Source: an uncultured Mucispirillum sp. (lineage in GTDB: Bacteria; Chrysiogenota; Deferribacteres; Deferribacterales; Mucispirillaceae). From it: a stretch of DNA of 64,000 nucleotides. The position numbers and the translations under genes were made by a program. The notes under the pieces are model-generated. The model was given only the letters and a program-made list of their open reading frames with translations, was not told the origin of the DNA and made no database searches. Positions 16,168-27,000 of the stretch are shown here, one piece after another; the first letter of the stretch is position 1, and every line of letters starts with the position of its first letter. The stretch covers positions 1 to 64,000 of the forward strand of contig CALUWI010000007.1 in assembly GCA_944324465.1 (NCBI GenBank), in the 5' to 3' direction.

Positions 16168-18843
16168 ATGAAAAAAATTATATTATCAATATTTTCAGCT
16201 GTATTTTTATTTTCCTGCAGCGATACTGGTGTAGAAGTAGTATCTTATGCAGATTATTCAAGTGATATATCATATAAAGTGGGAAGTCCAAGAGATACAA
16301 GGCTTACATTTTTTGATGTTAATGAATTTAAGCAGATAAGAACTGTTCCTAATAACTTATCAAGCGGCGATTTAGCTGGCAGAGTACAGTTTGCTCAAAC
16401 TAATACTATTGACCCAAATAATAATGAAGAAAGAAAAGAGCCCTCTTTAATACCATACAGAGCAGCACTTTTACTTTTTACTCCACAAATGAACTTATCA
16501 TCATTAGAAGTAAAAGCCACTTATAAGGTAGATGAGTTAGTAAAATCAGAAGTTTATGTAATGATGCCGCCAATAAATATGCCAAAATCAGATTATAATA
16601 ATAACGGCACAAAAAAAGATATTACATACTCTAAACGCTCCTGGAGTGTTCAGCTTCCTTATTATGCAGTAGAGCCAAATATGCAGTTAGAATTTATGGC
16701 AAAAACAAAAGACGGCTTAGAGTTAACAGGTACATTATCAGGTGAAGATATAGAGTTTGCAGCCCCAATTGAAGGCGCATTTTTATTTATAAGGCTTGGT
16801 ATGCTGACAAATAATCTTGAAGGTATAAAAGGCAGATACCATGATATGATTACAGATACTGCTCATGCAATGCAGGAATATTTTCAGACAGTTCCTTTTG
16901 CACAGCTTTCAGCAGGGATTTATGAAGATAGAATACTAAAAAAAGTTATTTTAGATAATGGTACAATTTATGAAAATAAAAGTAGTTTTGCAGGTGCAGA
17001 CTATTACAGTGGAGATATGAGAGAAAGTGTTGCAAAAGCACAAGTCAGTGTTGGTATAGATTTAGCAAATAAAGGTGTAATAGATAGTGCATTAAATCAG
17101 ATACATGAAATTACTCATGATATGTTTTATTTTACAGTTCATCATACAATAGGCAGATATACAGATGATAATGGCAGTGCAAAAGATGTTATTCACGGTT
17201 TAAGTGGTGGCAACGGCATAGGAACATTAGTTGATTCAAGAGGTAACGAATTCAGCCACGAAGTAGGTCATGGATATAATATGGGCCATTATCCAAATTC
17301 AAATGAAAGTGCAGACGGCTCTATTCATGGATATTCTACATCATGGGGTTATGATGCATATAAAAATAGAATGAGAGCTAATGTAGCATGGAATTCAAAC
17401 CCAGACAGCTATACATTTTATAACCATTATATTACACCATTTCAGGATACTTACGGGTGGAATAAAGACAGTATGGCAGGTGGTATAGCAGACAGTGCCA
17501 TATCAAGATATACACATAATACTGCAAGAAGTACAAGGCAGATACAGAAAAATATAGAAGGCAGATATTTTTTAAGTGATAGTAAAAATAATAACGGCGA
17601 ATATTATCATTTAGGCTGGGATAAAAGTGCAAGAGAATATAAACAGGCAACAGAAGCAAATTTTATTAATAAAAGAATAAACCCAACAGAAAAAGGTGTG
17701 CCTGTTATAACTATTTTAGGGGGTTATGACCCGCAAAGTCCATATAATGCTGTGCTTTATCCATATTTTAGAGCAAACTGGGGTAATGTATTTGCATCTA
17801 TTTTTAAAGACAGCTTACCAGCAGATGCAGTAAACTATTTAGAAATAACTTATTACGGCACAAAGCCTGCCCAGTATGTAGTGCTTAATAACAGCAGATA
17901 TTCAGGCAGCATAATTAATAAACTGCACTTTAATATTGCAGAAAGTGATAAGCCTAAAACAATCAGTTTATATGTAAATAATACATTAAAAGGTACAACG
18001 ACTATTGATGAGCAGGTATATAATACGCCGCTTAAAAAACCTGTAATCATTGGCAAGGGCAAAGGTTATGATGATGTAATAAATGAAGATGCAGCATACC
18101 TTGAAACAAAGCTGGCAGGAAAAACTGTTAATAACTACACATTAACTGCAAAAGAAAAAGAATTAATAGAAATATTATATAGGTTTAGTGCATTAAATAA
18201 ACTGTCATCATCTCAAAAAGCAGTGGCAGAAGATTATATAAATAATAAAAATAAAACTGATGAAGTTAATATGTATATAGATGATAATTATACACTGCTT
18301 GAAAATAATGATATATCAGCCGATAAAGGTTTAAAAAATCTGCTTGAGTCAAGTGGACTTGGCACAGTGGTATTTAAGTTTAATCAGGCAGAAATAAATG
18401 GTAAATGTATGGAAGTATATGAATCTGCAGAAAGCAGAATGTCTGTTAAAGCAGCAATTTGTAATGACAGTAAAAATCAACGCTGGGCAATAGATAAATC
18501 TGGCCGTATTCATTCAGCCATATATCCTGGCTACTGCTTAGAACAGGGAAAAATGGCAGTGCTGCAGTTATGTTCAGAAAACACTAAACAGCAGTGGAAA
18601 ATAAGAAACAGTGATATTTCTAGCGGTGTAGTTTATGAAAATATTGGTGTGCCTGGGCAGTGCATAGATAACAGTGGAAGTGAGCCTGAAAAAATTATAG
18701 CTTATTCCTGCAGTGAAGCAGCAAACCAGAAATTTAAAAATAAAATATCAGAAGATAATAATACATATTTCAGCTTATTTAATGGCAGTTTAATAGAAGA
18801 AATTTGGAAATATATTCCAGCAGAAAGTGGGGAGAGTAAATAA
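16168..18843 (+). CDS. M66 (StcE-like) lipoprotein metalloprotease with lectin tail
   Basis: 891 residues. Lipoprotein signal with lipobox FLFSC (Cys17). The centre carries RGNEFSHEVGHGYNMGHYP, matching the zinc site of the M66 StcE/TagA family, which cleaves mucin-type glycoproteins; ligands would be His364, His368 and His374 with Glu365 as base. The usual Gly at position 371 (HExxHxxGxxH) is Asn here. Residues about 740-870 form a ricin-B-type trefoil with QxW-like repeats (NQRWAI, KQQWKI, NQKFKN), likely binding glycans. It is probably tethered to the outer membrane. It is followed by a coupled OMP gene (TAATG overlap) and preceded by peptide permeases. Confidence 0.88.
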   Translation: MKKIILSIFSAVFLFSCSDTGVEVVSYADYSSDISYKVGSPRDTRLTFFDVNEFKQIRTVPNNLSSGDLAGRVQFAQTNTIDPNNNEERKEPSLIPYRAALLLFTPQMNLSSLEVKATYKVDELVKSEVYVMMPPINMPKSDYNNNGTKKDITYSKRSWSVQLPYYAVEPNMQLEFMAKTKDGLELTGTLSGEDIEFAAPIEGAFLFIRLGMLTNNLEGIKGRYHDMITDTAHAMQEYFQTVPFAQLSAGIYEDRILKKVILDNGTIYENKSSFAGADYYSGDMRESVAKAQVSVGIDLANKGVIDSALNQIHEITHDMFYFTVHHTIGRYTDDNGSAKDVIHGLSGGNGIGTLVDSRGNEFSHEVGHGYNMGHYPNSNESADGSIHGYSTSWGYDAYKNRMRANVAWNSNPDSYTFYNHYITPFQDTYGWNKDSMAGGIADSAISRYTHNTARSTRQIQKNIEGRYFLSDSKNNNGEYYHLGWDKSAREYKQATEANFINKRINPTEKGVPVITILGGYDPQSPYNAVLYPYFRANWGNVFASIFKDSLPADAVNYLEITYYGTKPAQYVVLNNSRYSGSIINKLHFNIAESDKPKTISLYVNNTLKGTTTIDEQVYNTPLKKPVIIGKGKGYDDVINEDAAYLETKLAGKTVNNYTLTAKEKELIEILYRFSALNKLSSSQKAVAEDYINNKNKTDEVNMYIDDNYTLLENNDISADKGLKNLLESSGLGTVVFKFNQAEINGKCMEVYESAESRMSVKAAICNDSKNQRWAIDKSGRIHSAIYPGYCLEQGKMAVLQLCSENTKQQWKIRNSDISSGVVYENIGVPGQCIDNSGSEPEKIIAYSCSEAANQKFKNKISEDNNTYFSLFNGSLIEEIWKYIPAESGESK

Positions 18844-19550
18844 TGAAAAAAGTAATTATAATAACAGCATTAATATTTGCAGTTAATGTTCCTTTTCTTT
18901 ATGCTCAGTATGGTGATTATTACGACGGCAAAAACAGCTACAGCTATGGAGATATGCCTGCACCAAAGAAAAGCAGCAGTTATGTAGATAAAAAACATTA
19001 TATAGGCATATCTCCATCTATTTATATACCAACAGGGGAAGATGCTTATATAAAAGATTATACAGGTGTTGGTGGCGGCTTTGATTTGCGTTATAAATAT
19101 AATTTTCATAAAATATTTGGACTTGCTGGTACATTCCGTTATAACTATGCTGGTGGCACAAATATTCAAGGATACACAGAATACAGTACAGACCACCATT
19201 TAATAGACTTACAGCTTTTAGCTGTTTTGCAGTATGATGATGTAAAAGCAACAAAAGGCTTTATTCCATATATTGCAGCAGGTATGGATGTGGCAGTATC
19301 TATTGTAAACAGTGAAACAGTAACATCAAACTATAAAACAGATTCAGATGGTGCTGTATATCTTATTAATACAGTAAAAACTAATGAAAGCGATACCGCG
19401 GCAAATGTAGGCTTTGTGGTAGGTGCAGGGCTTCGTTATGCTTTTTCAAATAACTTTACAACAGGTTTTGGTGTAGATTATACCTATGTTTTTACAAACC
19501 ATGATTATTCTGGAGTAAGAGTATTTGTAGATGCAGGATACAGGTTTTAG
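18843..19550 (+). CDS. Outer-membrane beta-barrel protein
   Basis: 235 residues: signal peptide (ends LYAQ), a short linker rich in Y/S/G, then alternating hydrophobic strands with aromatic ends. The C terminus ...VFVDAGYRF ends in Phe, the assembly signal of outer-membrane barrels. It looks like an OmpA/OmpW-type 8-stranded barrel. It overlaps the M66 stop codon by one base, suggesting co-translation and perhaps a shared surface role. Confidence 0.82.
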   Translation: MKKVIIITALIFAVNVPFLYAQYGDYYDGKNSYSYGDMPAPKKSSSYVDKKHYIGISPSIYIPTGEDAYIKDYTGVGGGFDLRYKYNFHKIFGLAGTFRYNYAGGTNIQGYTEYSTDHHLIDLQLLAVLQYDDVKATKGFIPYIAAGMDVAVSIVNSETVTSNYKTDSDGAVYLINTVKTNESDTAANVGFVVGAGLRYAFSNNFTTGFGVDYTYVFTNHDYSGVRVFVDAGYRF

Positions 19551-19568
19551 TATTCTGCTTGTTTGAAT

Positions 19569-21053
19569 TTATATATTATATTTATCAATTAATTTATCAA
19601 GTATCTCTACAAGATTAGAAACAGTATTCTGCAGTTCTTCTAAATCCTGCACTGCATCCTCTTTTCTTTTTTCAGAAATGCACTGCATAATTCTATGACC
19701 TAATGAGTGAACTTGTGCATGTACCTGCTCAATATTATTAAAATCAGCATCTTTGCCAAACATTTCTTTGCCGCTGCTATAGTAAAATTTACCAAAGGCA
19801 CAGTTAAAATGGTCTGGCAGAGAAATAAAGTTATCATTAATATAGTTTTGATATACATTATACATAAATTTTAAGTGTGCAACTTTTGCATTTAAAAAGT
19901 AAGCTGCTTTTGAGCTGTATTTAATTGCAGAAATCCTATCCATTACATTATTTACTGCTTTTTCCATAACATTAAAGTTTGATATAAGCTGGTTTATTAA
20001 GGTAGTGCTTGTATCTGTTACTTTAATAATATCATCAGCATCTAGTGATATTTTATCGCTTATACCTGTATAGAGAGCCATAATTCTATTAATTTCTACG
20101 GCTGTATTATTTACTTCTTCAGAAAGGGTTAATATATTTTGGAAATGATTATGAGCCATAGAAGTTTTTTCCTGCTGCATAAGTATTCTGTCAGATACTC
20201 TTTCTGTCTGCATTGAAACTTTTTCAATATTTTCCTGTATTTCATTAATAGTTTCTTTAATCTCATTAGTAGATGAATTTGTTTTATCTGCAAGATTTTT
20301 TACTTCATTTGCAACAACTGCAAAGCCTTTTCCTGCTTCGCCAGCTCTTGCTGCTTCAATAGATGCATTAAGTGAAAGCAGTGCTGTCTGTTTTGCAATT
20401 TCTTCAATTACAGTAACTACTATGCCTATTTTTTCTGCCCCTGCTTTTAATATATCTATCTGGTTTTCTAATATTTTAACAGCATCATTTATTTCTGATG
20501 ACATTTCGTCTGCATTTTCAATAGCTTCTGCACCGTCTTTTGTTAAAGCAAGAGCTTTAGATACATTTTCCTGTATAGTATGAGATGTTTGAGAAAGCTC
20601 TCCAATATAGCTTATAACATCTTTAATAGAATCAGCAATCTGGTCTGCTTTTTTATTATTTACAGAAACACTGTCACTTACTGTTGCAATTGATGATGAT
20701 ACAAATAATGTTTTTGCACTAGCAGCACTAAGCAGCTTATAAAATTCCAGTACATTTTTATCTATATCTACCATAAGTGTATTGATTGATGAAGCAATAT
20801 GAGTGCAGTATGAACAGTTGCTTTGGTCTTGAGCTCTTACAGATAAGTCAAGGCTGTTTTTATCTGCACACTGCATATCAAGTATTATACCACCGACTTT
20901 TGACAGAAGTTTTTTTACAATAAATATTGTAACTCCAATATGAATTAATGCTAAAATTATTCCAACATAGAAAGGCACTATATTAAAAATAATTAATGCC
21001 ATAATAATAACATAATAAATAGTGGATATTATAAACTGGGTAAGAAATGTCAT
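19569..21053 (-). CDS. Chemoreceptor with CxxC and CZB zinc domain
   Basis: 494 residues. Two N-terminal membrane segments (about 5-49) with almost no periplasmic loop, a CSYC motif (Cys80, Cys83), then a methyl-accepting signalling domain whose hairpin tip reads [34 protein letters not shown]. The C-terminal CZB domain has the zinc pattern AHLKFMYN...NCAFGKFY...[10 protein letters not shown] (His, Cys, two His). CZB domains sense zinc or hypochlorite-like oxidants in other bacteria. With no periplasmic sensor, input is probably cytoplasmic. Paralogue of the gene just upstream. Confidence 0.92.
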   Translation of the reverse strand: MTFLTQFIISTIYYVIIMALIIFNIVPFYVGIILALIHIGVTIFIVKKLLSKVGGIILDMQCADKNSLDLSVRAQDQSNCSYCTHIASSINTLMVDIDKNVLEFYKLLSAASAKTLFVSSSIATVSDSVSVNNKKADQIADSIKDVISYIGELSQTSHTIQENVSKALALTKDGAEAIENADEMSSEINDAVKILENQIDILKAGAEKIGIVVTVIEEIAKQTALLSLNASIEAARAGEAGKGFAVVANEVKNLADKTNSSTNEIKETINEIQENIEKVSMQTERVSDRILMQQEKTSMAHNHFQNILTLSEEVNNTAVEINRIMALYTGISDKISLDADDIIKVTDTSTTLINQLISNFNVMEKAVNNVMDRISAIKYSSKAAYFLNAKVAHLKFMYNVYQNYINDNFISLPDHFNCAFGKFYYSSGKEMFGKDADFNNIEQVHAQVHSLGHRIMQCISEKRKEDAVQDLEELQNTVSNLVEILDKLIDKYNI

Positions 21054-21132
21054 ACTGCTTCCTAATATATAATAGATAATAATTGGATTTTTATATAAAT
21101 AAACAAAAACCCCAATATTGCAATGATTTATA

Positions 21133-22650
21133 TCAATAATTCAGCCAATCGCCTTCAAGATACTGGTCAATCAGCTTATCAAGCATATCTATAAGCTGGT
21201 CTACATTGTTTTGCAGCTCCTGCAGATACTGGTAAGCTCCAATTCTATCGCCAGCCTCTATTTTTTCCATAACTTTATGACCTAATTCATGGACTTTAAT
21301 ATGGACTGGCTCTAAATCTTTATAAAGCCTGTTATCTGCAAAAAGTTTTTGTCCATTATTATAATAGAACTGACCAAATGCACATGTTTTGTGGGTATTA
21401 AGTGTTGTTGACTGGTTATGCATATAGTGAGTATATACATTATACATAAATTTAAGGTGGGCACTTTTTGCTCTAAGAAAGTGCACTGCACGGCTTGAAT
21501 ATTTAATAGTAGAAACACGCACAGTTAATTCGCTCATAGCATCAATCATTCTATTATAGTTTGCAACAAGTTCCTGCATTAAGTCATCAGTTGTTTCAGA
21601 AACTTCTATAATATCCTGAGCATCTCTTGCTATTTCTTCATTTACGCCTGAGTGTAGTTCCATAGTTTTTGTTATATCATCACTTGTAACGCTTATTCTT
21701 TCAGAAAAATTTAAAATATCATTAAAGTTTTTATATACAATTTCTGTCTGGTCTTTCTGTTCCATAATTTGGTGGAAAATACTGCTTGTCTGGTTAGATA
21801 CTTCGCCGATGTGGTTTTGAATATCTGCAATCATTTCTTTAATTTCATTAGTAGATTTAGTTGTTTTATCAGCCAGTTTTCTTACTTCATCTGCAACAAC
21901 AGCAAACCCACGGCCTGCTTCTCCAGCTCTTGCTGCTTCAATTGCAGCATTTAATGAAAGCAGTGCAGTTTGTTCTGAAATATCATCAATAACTGAAACG
22001 ATAACACCAATTTTTTCAGCTCCAGAATTTAATTCTGATATTTTTTCTTCCAAACTGGAAGCTGCATTGGAAATATTTTCCATTAATTCTTTTGCATGCT
22101 CCATAGCATCAGAGCCTGTTTTAGTTAAATCAAGTGATTTGTTAATATCAGAATTAATTTCTGCAGAAGTTTGTGTGATTTTGCCAATATAACCTACAAG
22201 TTCGTTAATTGATTTATATATGTTTTGTGCACTTTGTGCATTTTTAGTAATACTTTCATCAACTGTTGCAATAGATGATGATACTCTTAATGACCTGCCC
22301 TCTGCACTAACTATAAGCCTGTAAAACTCTAAAATAGTTTTATCTGTATTTCTCATCATATGGTTAAGTGACTTAGCAATACTTCTGCAGTGCTCGCATT
22401 TTACATTCTGGTTTGCACGCTTTCTTAAATCTACTATTTCATCTTCTTCAGTAGCCATAACACGTGCAATATGTAGAATAGAGTTTAAAATATTTCTTAC
22501 TGCTATAAATACAATAGGAAAAAACACAGCATAAAGCACTAAAGAAACTGGTGTGGGCAGTATATCAAGTTCAGATAAAATAATAACTACTAAAAGATAT
22601 AAAAGTATAAAGAAAAATTTTAGTTTAAAACTTGTTTTGCTTGTATCCAT
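21133..22650 (-). CDS. Chemoreceptor with CxxC and CZB zinc domain (paralogue)
   Basis: 505 residues, same architecture as its neighbour: membrane hairpin at about 10-55, CEHC motif (Cys85, Cys88), signalling tip [31 protein letters not shown], and a CZB domain with [17 protein letters not shown] and [10 protein letters not shown]. An 80-nt gap separates the two genes, so they may be co-transcribed. The pair presumably arose by tandem duplication. AGGGG precedes the start. Che kinase genes are not in the window. Confidence 0.92.
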   Translation of the reverse strand: MDTSKTSFKLKFFFILLYLLVVIILSELDILPTPVSLVLYAVFFPIVFIAVRNILNSILHIARVMATEEDEIVDLRKRANQNVKCEHCRSIAKSLNHMMRNTDKTILEFYRLIVSAEGRSLRVSSSIATVDESITKNAQSAQNIYKSINELVGYIGKITQTSAEINSDINKSLDLTKTGSDAMEHAKELMENISNAASSLEEKISELNSGAEKIGVIVSVIDDISEQTALLSLNAAIEAARAGEAGRGFAVVADEVRKLADKTTKSTNEIKEMIADIQNHIGEVSNQTSSIFHQIMEQKDQTEIVYKNFNDILNFSERISVTSDDITKTMELHSGVNEEIARDAQDIIEVSETTDDLMQELVANYNRMIDAMSELTVRVSTIKYSSRAVHFLRAKSAHLKFMYNVYTHYMHNQSTTLNTHKTCAFGQFYYNNGQKLFADNRLYKDLEPVHIKVHELGHKVMEKIEAGDRIGAYQYLQELQNNVDQLIDMLDKLIDQYLEGDWLNY

Positions 22651-22670
22651 TTTTAACCCCTGTATATATA

Positions 22671-23447
22671 TTAATCAAGTGTTTTAAGTTTTCTGGCACT
22701 AATCAAAAATGCACTGTGGTTATATATCCACATTTCAGGTCTTACAGACATACCATCTACTTTCCAAGGTCGTCTTGTAAATTCTGCTGTTTCAATATCT
22801 GAAAAATATCCACAGTCTTTTAATGTATCTACATAAGTTTTAACCTGCAGAATAGTAGGCAGATAAGCCACTATAAGCCCGCCGTTTTTTAATCCAGTTT
22901 TAAGATGAGGCACAACATGCCATGGCTCTGGTAAATCAAGCAGCACTCTGTCATAAGTGCCGTCTATACCGTCATATATACTTCTAACTTCTATTGTGTG
23001 GTTTGCAGGTGTTTCACCCATAAACTGTTTTATAAATTTAGCAGACTGTTCTGCAAAATCTGCTCTTATTTCATAACTTGTAAGGCTGCCGGTTCCCGCT
23101 AAAGCTCTTAATATTGCAAGAGATAATGCACCCTGACCGATACCTGATTCTAAGATTTTTTGGTTTGGTGCTACATCACACCACATAAGCATAGCCGCAG
23201 CATCTTTTGGATAGATAATCTGAGCCTGCCTTTTTATATTCATTACAAAATCCATATATGTAGGTTTATATACGAGATAAGGATGACCTAATGTACTTTT
23301 AATAATATCGCCTTCATCAAGAGCAGCAATATCGTTATGTTCAATATAGCCATATTGAGTGGAAAACCTTGCACCTTCTTTTAAAGTAACCATATACTGC
23401 TTATCTTTTTTATCAGAAAGCACAACAAGGGAATTAAATTCAAACAT
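22671..23447 (-). CDS. trmI: tRNA (adenine-58-N1)-methyltransferase
   Basis: About 258 residues from the ATG at 23447, with GGAG 11 nt upstream; the TTG at 23456 would be too close to that site. Short N-terminal beta domain, then a SAM-binding fold with [15 protein letters not shown] and a late [13 protein letters not shown] motif typical of TrmI, which methylates A58 in the T loop of tRNA. The ending [16 protein letters not shown] is also conserved. It lies 20 nt downstream of a chemoreceptor start on the same strand order and may be the first gene of that transcript. Confidence 0.92.
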   Translation of the reverse strand: MFEFNSLVVLSDKKDKQYMVTLKEGARFSTQYGYIEHNDIAALDEGDIIKSTLGHPYLVYKPTYMDFVMNIKRQAQIIYPKDAAAMLMWCDVAPNQKILESGIGQGALSLAILRALAGTGSLTSYEIRADFAEQSAKFIKQFMGETPANHTIEVRSIYDGIDGTYDRVLLDLPEPWHVVPHLKTGLKNGGLIVAYLPTILQVKTYVDTLKDCGYFSDIETAEFTRRPWKVDGMSVRPEMWIYNHSAFLISARKLKTLD

Positions 23448-23566
23448 GTATTTCAAAACTCCAAAAAATATGATTAGTTATATTATACAATTATAAGTCA
23501 TATTGCAATAGTATATATAATTATAAATTGGAAAAAGTAATATTTCCATTAAAAAATTATGAAAAA

Positions 23567-23595
23567 ATACTGCTGCATTAAAACAGCAGGTATTA
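23567..23595 (-). terminator. Terminator-like hairpin upstream of trmI
   Basis: On the minus strand AATACCTGCTG/CAGCAGTATT (one bulge) is followed by six T. It lies 120 nt upstream of the trmI start, pointing toward it. It could be an attenuator in the trmI leader or the end of a small RNA coming from the pheA side. The rest of the 23457-23786 gap shows no gene. Confidence 0.5.
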
Positions 23596-23751
23596 CAAGT
23601 CCATTATTATGACAGCTTAATACAAAGTGATTACGAAAGGAATAAGGGACAAATTACTTATAAAAAATTTGATAAAAATAAAAAGGGCAGTAGAAAAATA
23701 ATATTACACTTAAAAAATTATAAAATTTATAAAAAAATTCATTTTTTTTCA

Positions 23752-23780
23752 TTGAATATTTAAAAATCTTTTGCTAAACT
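23752..23780 (+). promoter_or_regulatory. pheA promoter, leaderless type
   Basis: TTGAAT (23752-23757), 17-nt spacer containing an extended -10 TG, TAAACT (23775-23780), then six bases to the ATG at 23787. No ribosome binding site is present. Confidence 0.6.
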
Positions 23781-23786
23781 TTTCAA

Positions 23787-24857
23787 ATGAAAACTTTAAA
23801 AGACTTAAGAGAAGAAATTGATAGTATTGACAGCCAGATATTAGCACTTTTAAATAAGCGTGCAGGCTGTGTAATTGAAGTTGGCGAAATAAAGAAAAAG
23901 GAAGGCTCGCCTGTCTGGGTTAATTCCAGAGAGGAGCAAATATATGCCCGCTTAAAAGAAGAAAATAAAGGTCCATTTCCACAGCATTCTTTAAGGAATG
24001 TTTTCCGTGAGATTATGAGTGCATCTTTATGCTTAGAGGAAGAAGTGCGGGTTGCTTTTTTAGGACCTGTTGGTACTTTTTCTAATTTAGCGGCTGTAAA
24101 AAGGTTTGGCCAGTCAGCAAAACTTATACCTGTCAGAAATATTGGCGAAATATTTCAAGGTGTGGAAAAAGGTCATGTACATTATGGTATTGTGCCTGTG
24201 GAGAACTCTCTTGAAGGTGCAGTTAATCAGTCCCTTGATATGTTTATGGACAGCGATGTTATTATTATGGGGGAAGTGTATGTGGAGATTGCTGAAAATC
24301 TGCTGAATAAAACTGGCAGAAAAGAAGACATTAAAAAAATATATTCTCATCCAAGTCCACTTGGTCAGTGCTCTAAATGGCTTGCTAAAAATTTTCCTGA
24401 TACAGAGCTTGTTCCATGTGAATCTACTGCACTTGCTGCAGAAATGGCACAAAATGATGAATCAGTTGCAGCAATAGGCAGTGAGCTTGCAGAAGCTGTT
24501 TATAATCTAAAGGTTATAGAAAGGCACATTGAAGATGGTCCTGGTAATTTTACAAGGTTTGTAGTTATTGGTAAAAATCATCAGGAAGCAACAGGTAATG
24601 ATAAAACATCATTAATGTTTAGTGTTCATCATAAGTCTGGTGCTTTATATGATGTATTAGAAATCTTTAAGCGTGGAAATATTAATATGACTACTCTTGA
24701 AAGCAGACCGTCAAAACAAAAACCGTGGGAATATCTTTTTTATACAGATATAGACGGCCACAAAGACAGCCCAGAAATCAAGAAAGTATTAGATGAATTT
24801 ATAGAAAAAACGCCTATTGCAAAAGTATTAGGCTCATATCCAAAAGGAGAGTTTTAG
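23787..24857 (+). CDS. pheA: Chorismate mutase / prephenate dehydratase
   Basis: 356 residues. Chorismate mutase (AroQ type, about 1-85: LREEIDSIDSQILALLNKR), prephenate dehydratase (about 90-270, with GPVGTFSNLAA, VPVENSLEGAV and GPGNFTRFVVIG), and a C-terminal ACT domain (about 275-356: ...LESRPSKQKPWEYLFYTDIDGH). It converts chorismate to phenylpyruvate, with phenylalanine feedback likely through the ESRP motif. First gene of the aromatic operon. Confidence 0.96.
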   Translation: MKTLKDLREEIDSIDSQILALLNKRAGCVIEVGEIKKKEGSPVWVNSREEQIYARLKEENKGPFPQHSLRNVFREIMSASLCLEEEVRVAFLGPVGTFSNLAAVKRFGQSAKLIPVRNIGEIFQGVEKGHVHYGIVPVENSLEGAVNQSLDMFMDSDVIIMGEVYVEIAENLLNKTGRKEDIKKIYSHPSPLGQCSKWLAKNFPDTELVPCESTALAAEMAQNDESVAAIGSELAEAVYNLKVIERHIEDGPGNFTRFVVIGKNHQEATGNDKTSLMFSVHHKSGALYDVLEIFKRGNINMTTLESRPSKQKPWEYLFYTDIDGHKDSPEIKKVLDEFIEKTPIAKVLGSYPKGEF

Positions 24858-24858
24858 T

Positions 24859-25956
24859 ATGGCAGATTATAAATCATTAGTATGGGACGGGCTTTTGGAA
24901 TTATCAGCTTATGTTCCAGGTAAACCTGTAAAAGAACTTCAAAGGGAGCTGGGTATAGAAAAGGTTGTAAAACTTGCATCTAACGAAAACCCATACGGCG
25001 CAAGCCCAAAAGCTGTTGCAGCTTTAAAAGAGTATGAAAAAGAAATTACAAGATACCCAATAGGCGACAGTTTTTATTTAAGGCAGGCTATTGCAGAATT
25101 TCATAATGTGGATATAGATAATATAGTATGTGGTGCCGGCAGTGATGAAATTATTCAGCTTTTATATATGGCATTTTTATCAAGCGATACTCATGCACTT
25201 GCTCCAAGTCCGTCTTTTTCTGAATATGAGCTTTTAGCACGCGGTTTAAAATCAAGCTGCAGATGGGTGGAAACAAACAGCGATTTTTCAATTAATTTTG
25301 ATAACATATTAAATGCTGTTAATGATAAAACACGCTTTATTATGCTTGCAAACCCAAATAATCCAACAGGTACTTTATTTGGCGAAAAAGCATTTACTGA
25401 TTTTATGGATAAACTTTCCCCTGATGTGCTTGTGGTGCTTGATGAAGCATATATTGAATTTGCAGAAGGTGATTATCCTGATGTCTTTGCACTTATGAAA
25501 AAGTATAATAACCTTATGACTATGAGAACTTTTTCAAAAGCATACGGGCTTGCTTCTATCAGATGCGGCTATCTTGTGGCAGATAAAGAATGTATTGCAT
25601 TAATAAACAGAATCCGTCCGCCTTTTAATGTAAATTCAGCTGCCCAAATAGTGTGTGCAGAAGCTGTAAAAGACCAGGAACATATTAAAAAAGTGGTTGC
25701 TTTAAATAAAGCAGGAAAAGAGTATATATATAAAGAAGTAACTGCTATGGGCTTAGAGTATGTAAAAACTGATACAAACTTTATGCTTATAAAAGTAGGT
25801 GATGGCAAAAAAGTTTTTGATGACTTATTAAAAGAAGGTGTTATTGCCAGATTTTTAGGCGGAAGCAGATTAAAAGAATATATCCGAGTATCAATAGGGC
25901 TTGATGAAGAAAATAAAATCTTTATCAGTGCATTAAAAAAAGTTTTAAATAAATAA
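24859..25956 (+). CDS. hisC: Histidinol-phosphate / aromatic aminotransferase
   Basis: 365 residues, fold type I PLP enzyme. SNENPYGASPKAVAAL near the N terminus, NPNNPTG, DEAYIEF, and the PLP lysine in RTFSKAYGLASIRCGY. Starts 2 nt after the pheA stop. HisC enzymes often also transaminate phenylpyruvate and 4-hydroxyphenylpyruvate or prephenate. The position inside the phenylalanine/tyrosine operon suggests that role here in addition to, or instead of, histidine synthesis. Confidence 0.93.
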   Translation: MADYKSLVWDGLLELSAYVPGKPVKELQRELGIEKVVKLASNENPYGASPKAVAALKEYEKEITRYPIGDSFYLRQAIAEFHNVDIDNIVCGAGSDEIIQLLYMAFLSSDTHALAPSPSFSEYELLARGLKSSCRWVETNSDFSINFDNILNAVNDKTRFIMLANPNNPTGTLFGEKAFTDFMDKLSPDVLVVLDEAYIEFAEGDYPDVFALMKKYNNLMTMRTFSKAYGLASIRCGYLVADKECIALINRIRPPFNVNSAAQIVCAEAVKDQEHIKKVVALNKAGKEYIYKEVTAMGLEYVKTDTNFMLIKVGDGKKVFDDLLKEGVIARFLGGSRLKEYIRVSIGLDEENKIFISALKKVLNK

Positions 25957-25979
25957 TAAAGATTTCTGGGAGTTATACT

Positions 25980-26999
25980 ATGATTATTGTAATGAAACAT
26001 GATGCCTCTAAACAGGAAATAGGCAACTTAACTGACCACTTAACAACATGCGGCTACAGACTGACTATTTCTGAAGGTGTAGAAAGAACAGTTATTGGTG
26101 CAATAGGTGATGAATCACTTTTAAAAGGCAAGCAGGTGCAGACATTTCCAGGTGTTGATGAAATTATACCAATATCTAAACCGTATAAACTTGTTAGCCG
26201 TGAATTTAAAAAAGAAGATACTGTTATTGATGTAAAAGGCGTAAAAATAGGCGGCAAAGAGCTTGCTATTATGAGCGGCCCATGCTCTGTAGAAAGTTTA
26301 GAACAGGCTCGCACTGTAGCTATGAGAACAAGCGCAAAAGGCTCAAGAATATTAAGAGGTGGAGCATATAAACCACGCACAAGCCCATATTCATTCCAAG
26401 GAATGGGTCCAGAAGGTTTAATATACTTAAGAAAAGCAGCTGATGAATTTGGTATGGTTGTAGTTACTGAACTTACAGACCCACGAGATTTAGATATTGT
26501 ATCAGAATATGCTGATATTATCCAAATCGGTGCAAGAAATATGCAGAATTTCCGTCTGTTACATGAAGTTGGTGCTCAGGAAAAACCAGTTCTTTTAAAA
26601 AGAGGCATGAGTGCCACATTAAAAGAGTTTTTATTAGCAGCAGAGCATATTGCTAAGGAAGGTAACTCAAATATTATTCTTTGCGAAAGAGGTATTAGAA
26701 CTTTTGAAACATATACAAGAAATACATTAGATTTATCATGTGTCCCTGCAATCAAAAGCCTTTCTCACCTGCCTATAATTGTAGACCCAAGCCATGGAAC
26801 AGGCAGAATTGAATGTATTGGTCCTATGGCTCTTGCTGCTGTTGCAGCTGGAGCAGACGGCTTAATGATAGAAGTTCACCCAAATCCAGATGAGGCATTA
26901 AGTGACGGCGACCAGTCATTAACTCCAGACCAGTACTGTGAAGTAATAGATAAAGTAGAAATTATTGCAAAAGCAGTAGGCAAGGAAATTGCAAAATAA
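25980..26999 (+). CDS. aroF: DAHP synthase, ferredoxin-like (type I-beta)
   Basis: 339 residues. N-terminal regulatory ferredoxin-like domain (about 1-70), then the TIM barrel with [35 protein letters not shown]-like [15 protein letters not shown] and DPSHGTGR. Condenses phosphoenolpyruvate and erythrose 4-phosphate, the entry step of the shikimate pathway. The N-terminal domain in relatives confers tyrosine inhibition. The operon position between hisC and tyrA fits that. Confidence 0.95.
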   Translation: MIIVMKHDASKQEIGNLTDHLTTCGYRLTISEGVERTVIGAIGDESLLKGKQVQTFPGVDEIIPISKPYKLVSREFKKEDTVIDVKGVKIGGKELAIMSGPCSVESLEQARTVAMRTSAKGSRILRGGAYKPRTSPYSFQGMGPEGLIYLRKAADEFGMVVVTELTDPRDLDIVSEYADIIQIGARNMQNFRLLHEVGAQEKPVLLKRGMSATLKEFLLAAEHIAKEGNSNIILCERGIRTFETYTRNTLDLSCVPAIKSLSHLPIIVDPSHGTGRIECIGPMALAAVAAGADGLMIEVHPNPDEALSDGDQSLTPDQYCEVIDKVEIIAKAVGKEIAK

Positions 27000-27000
27000 T

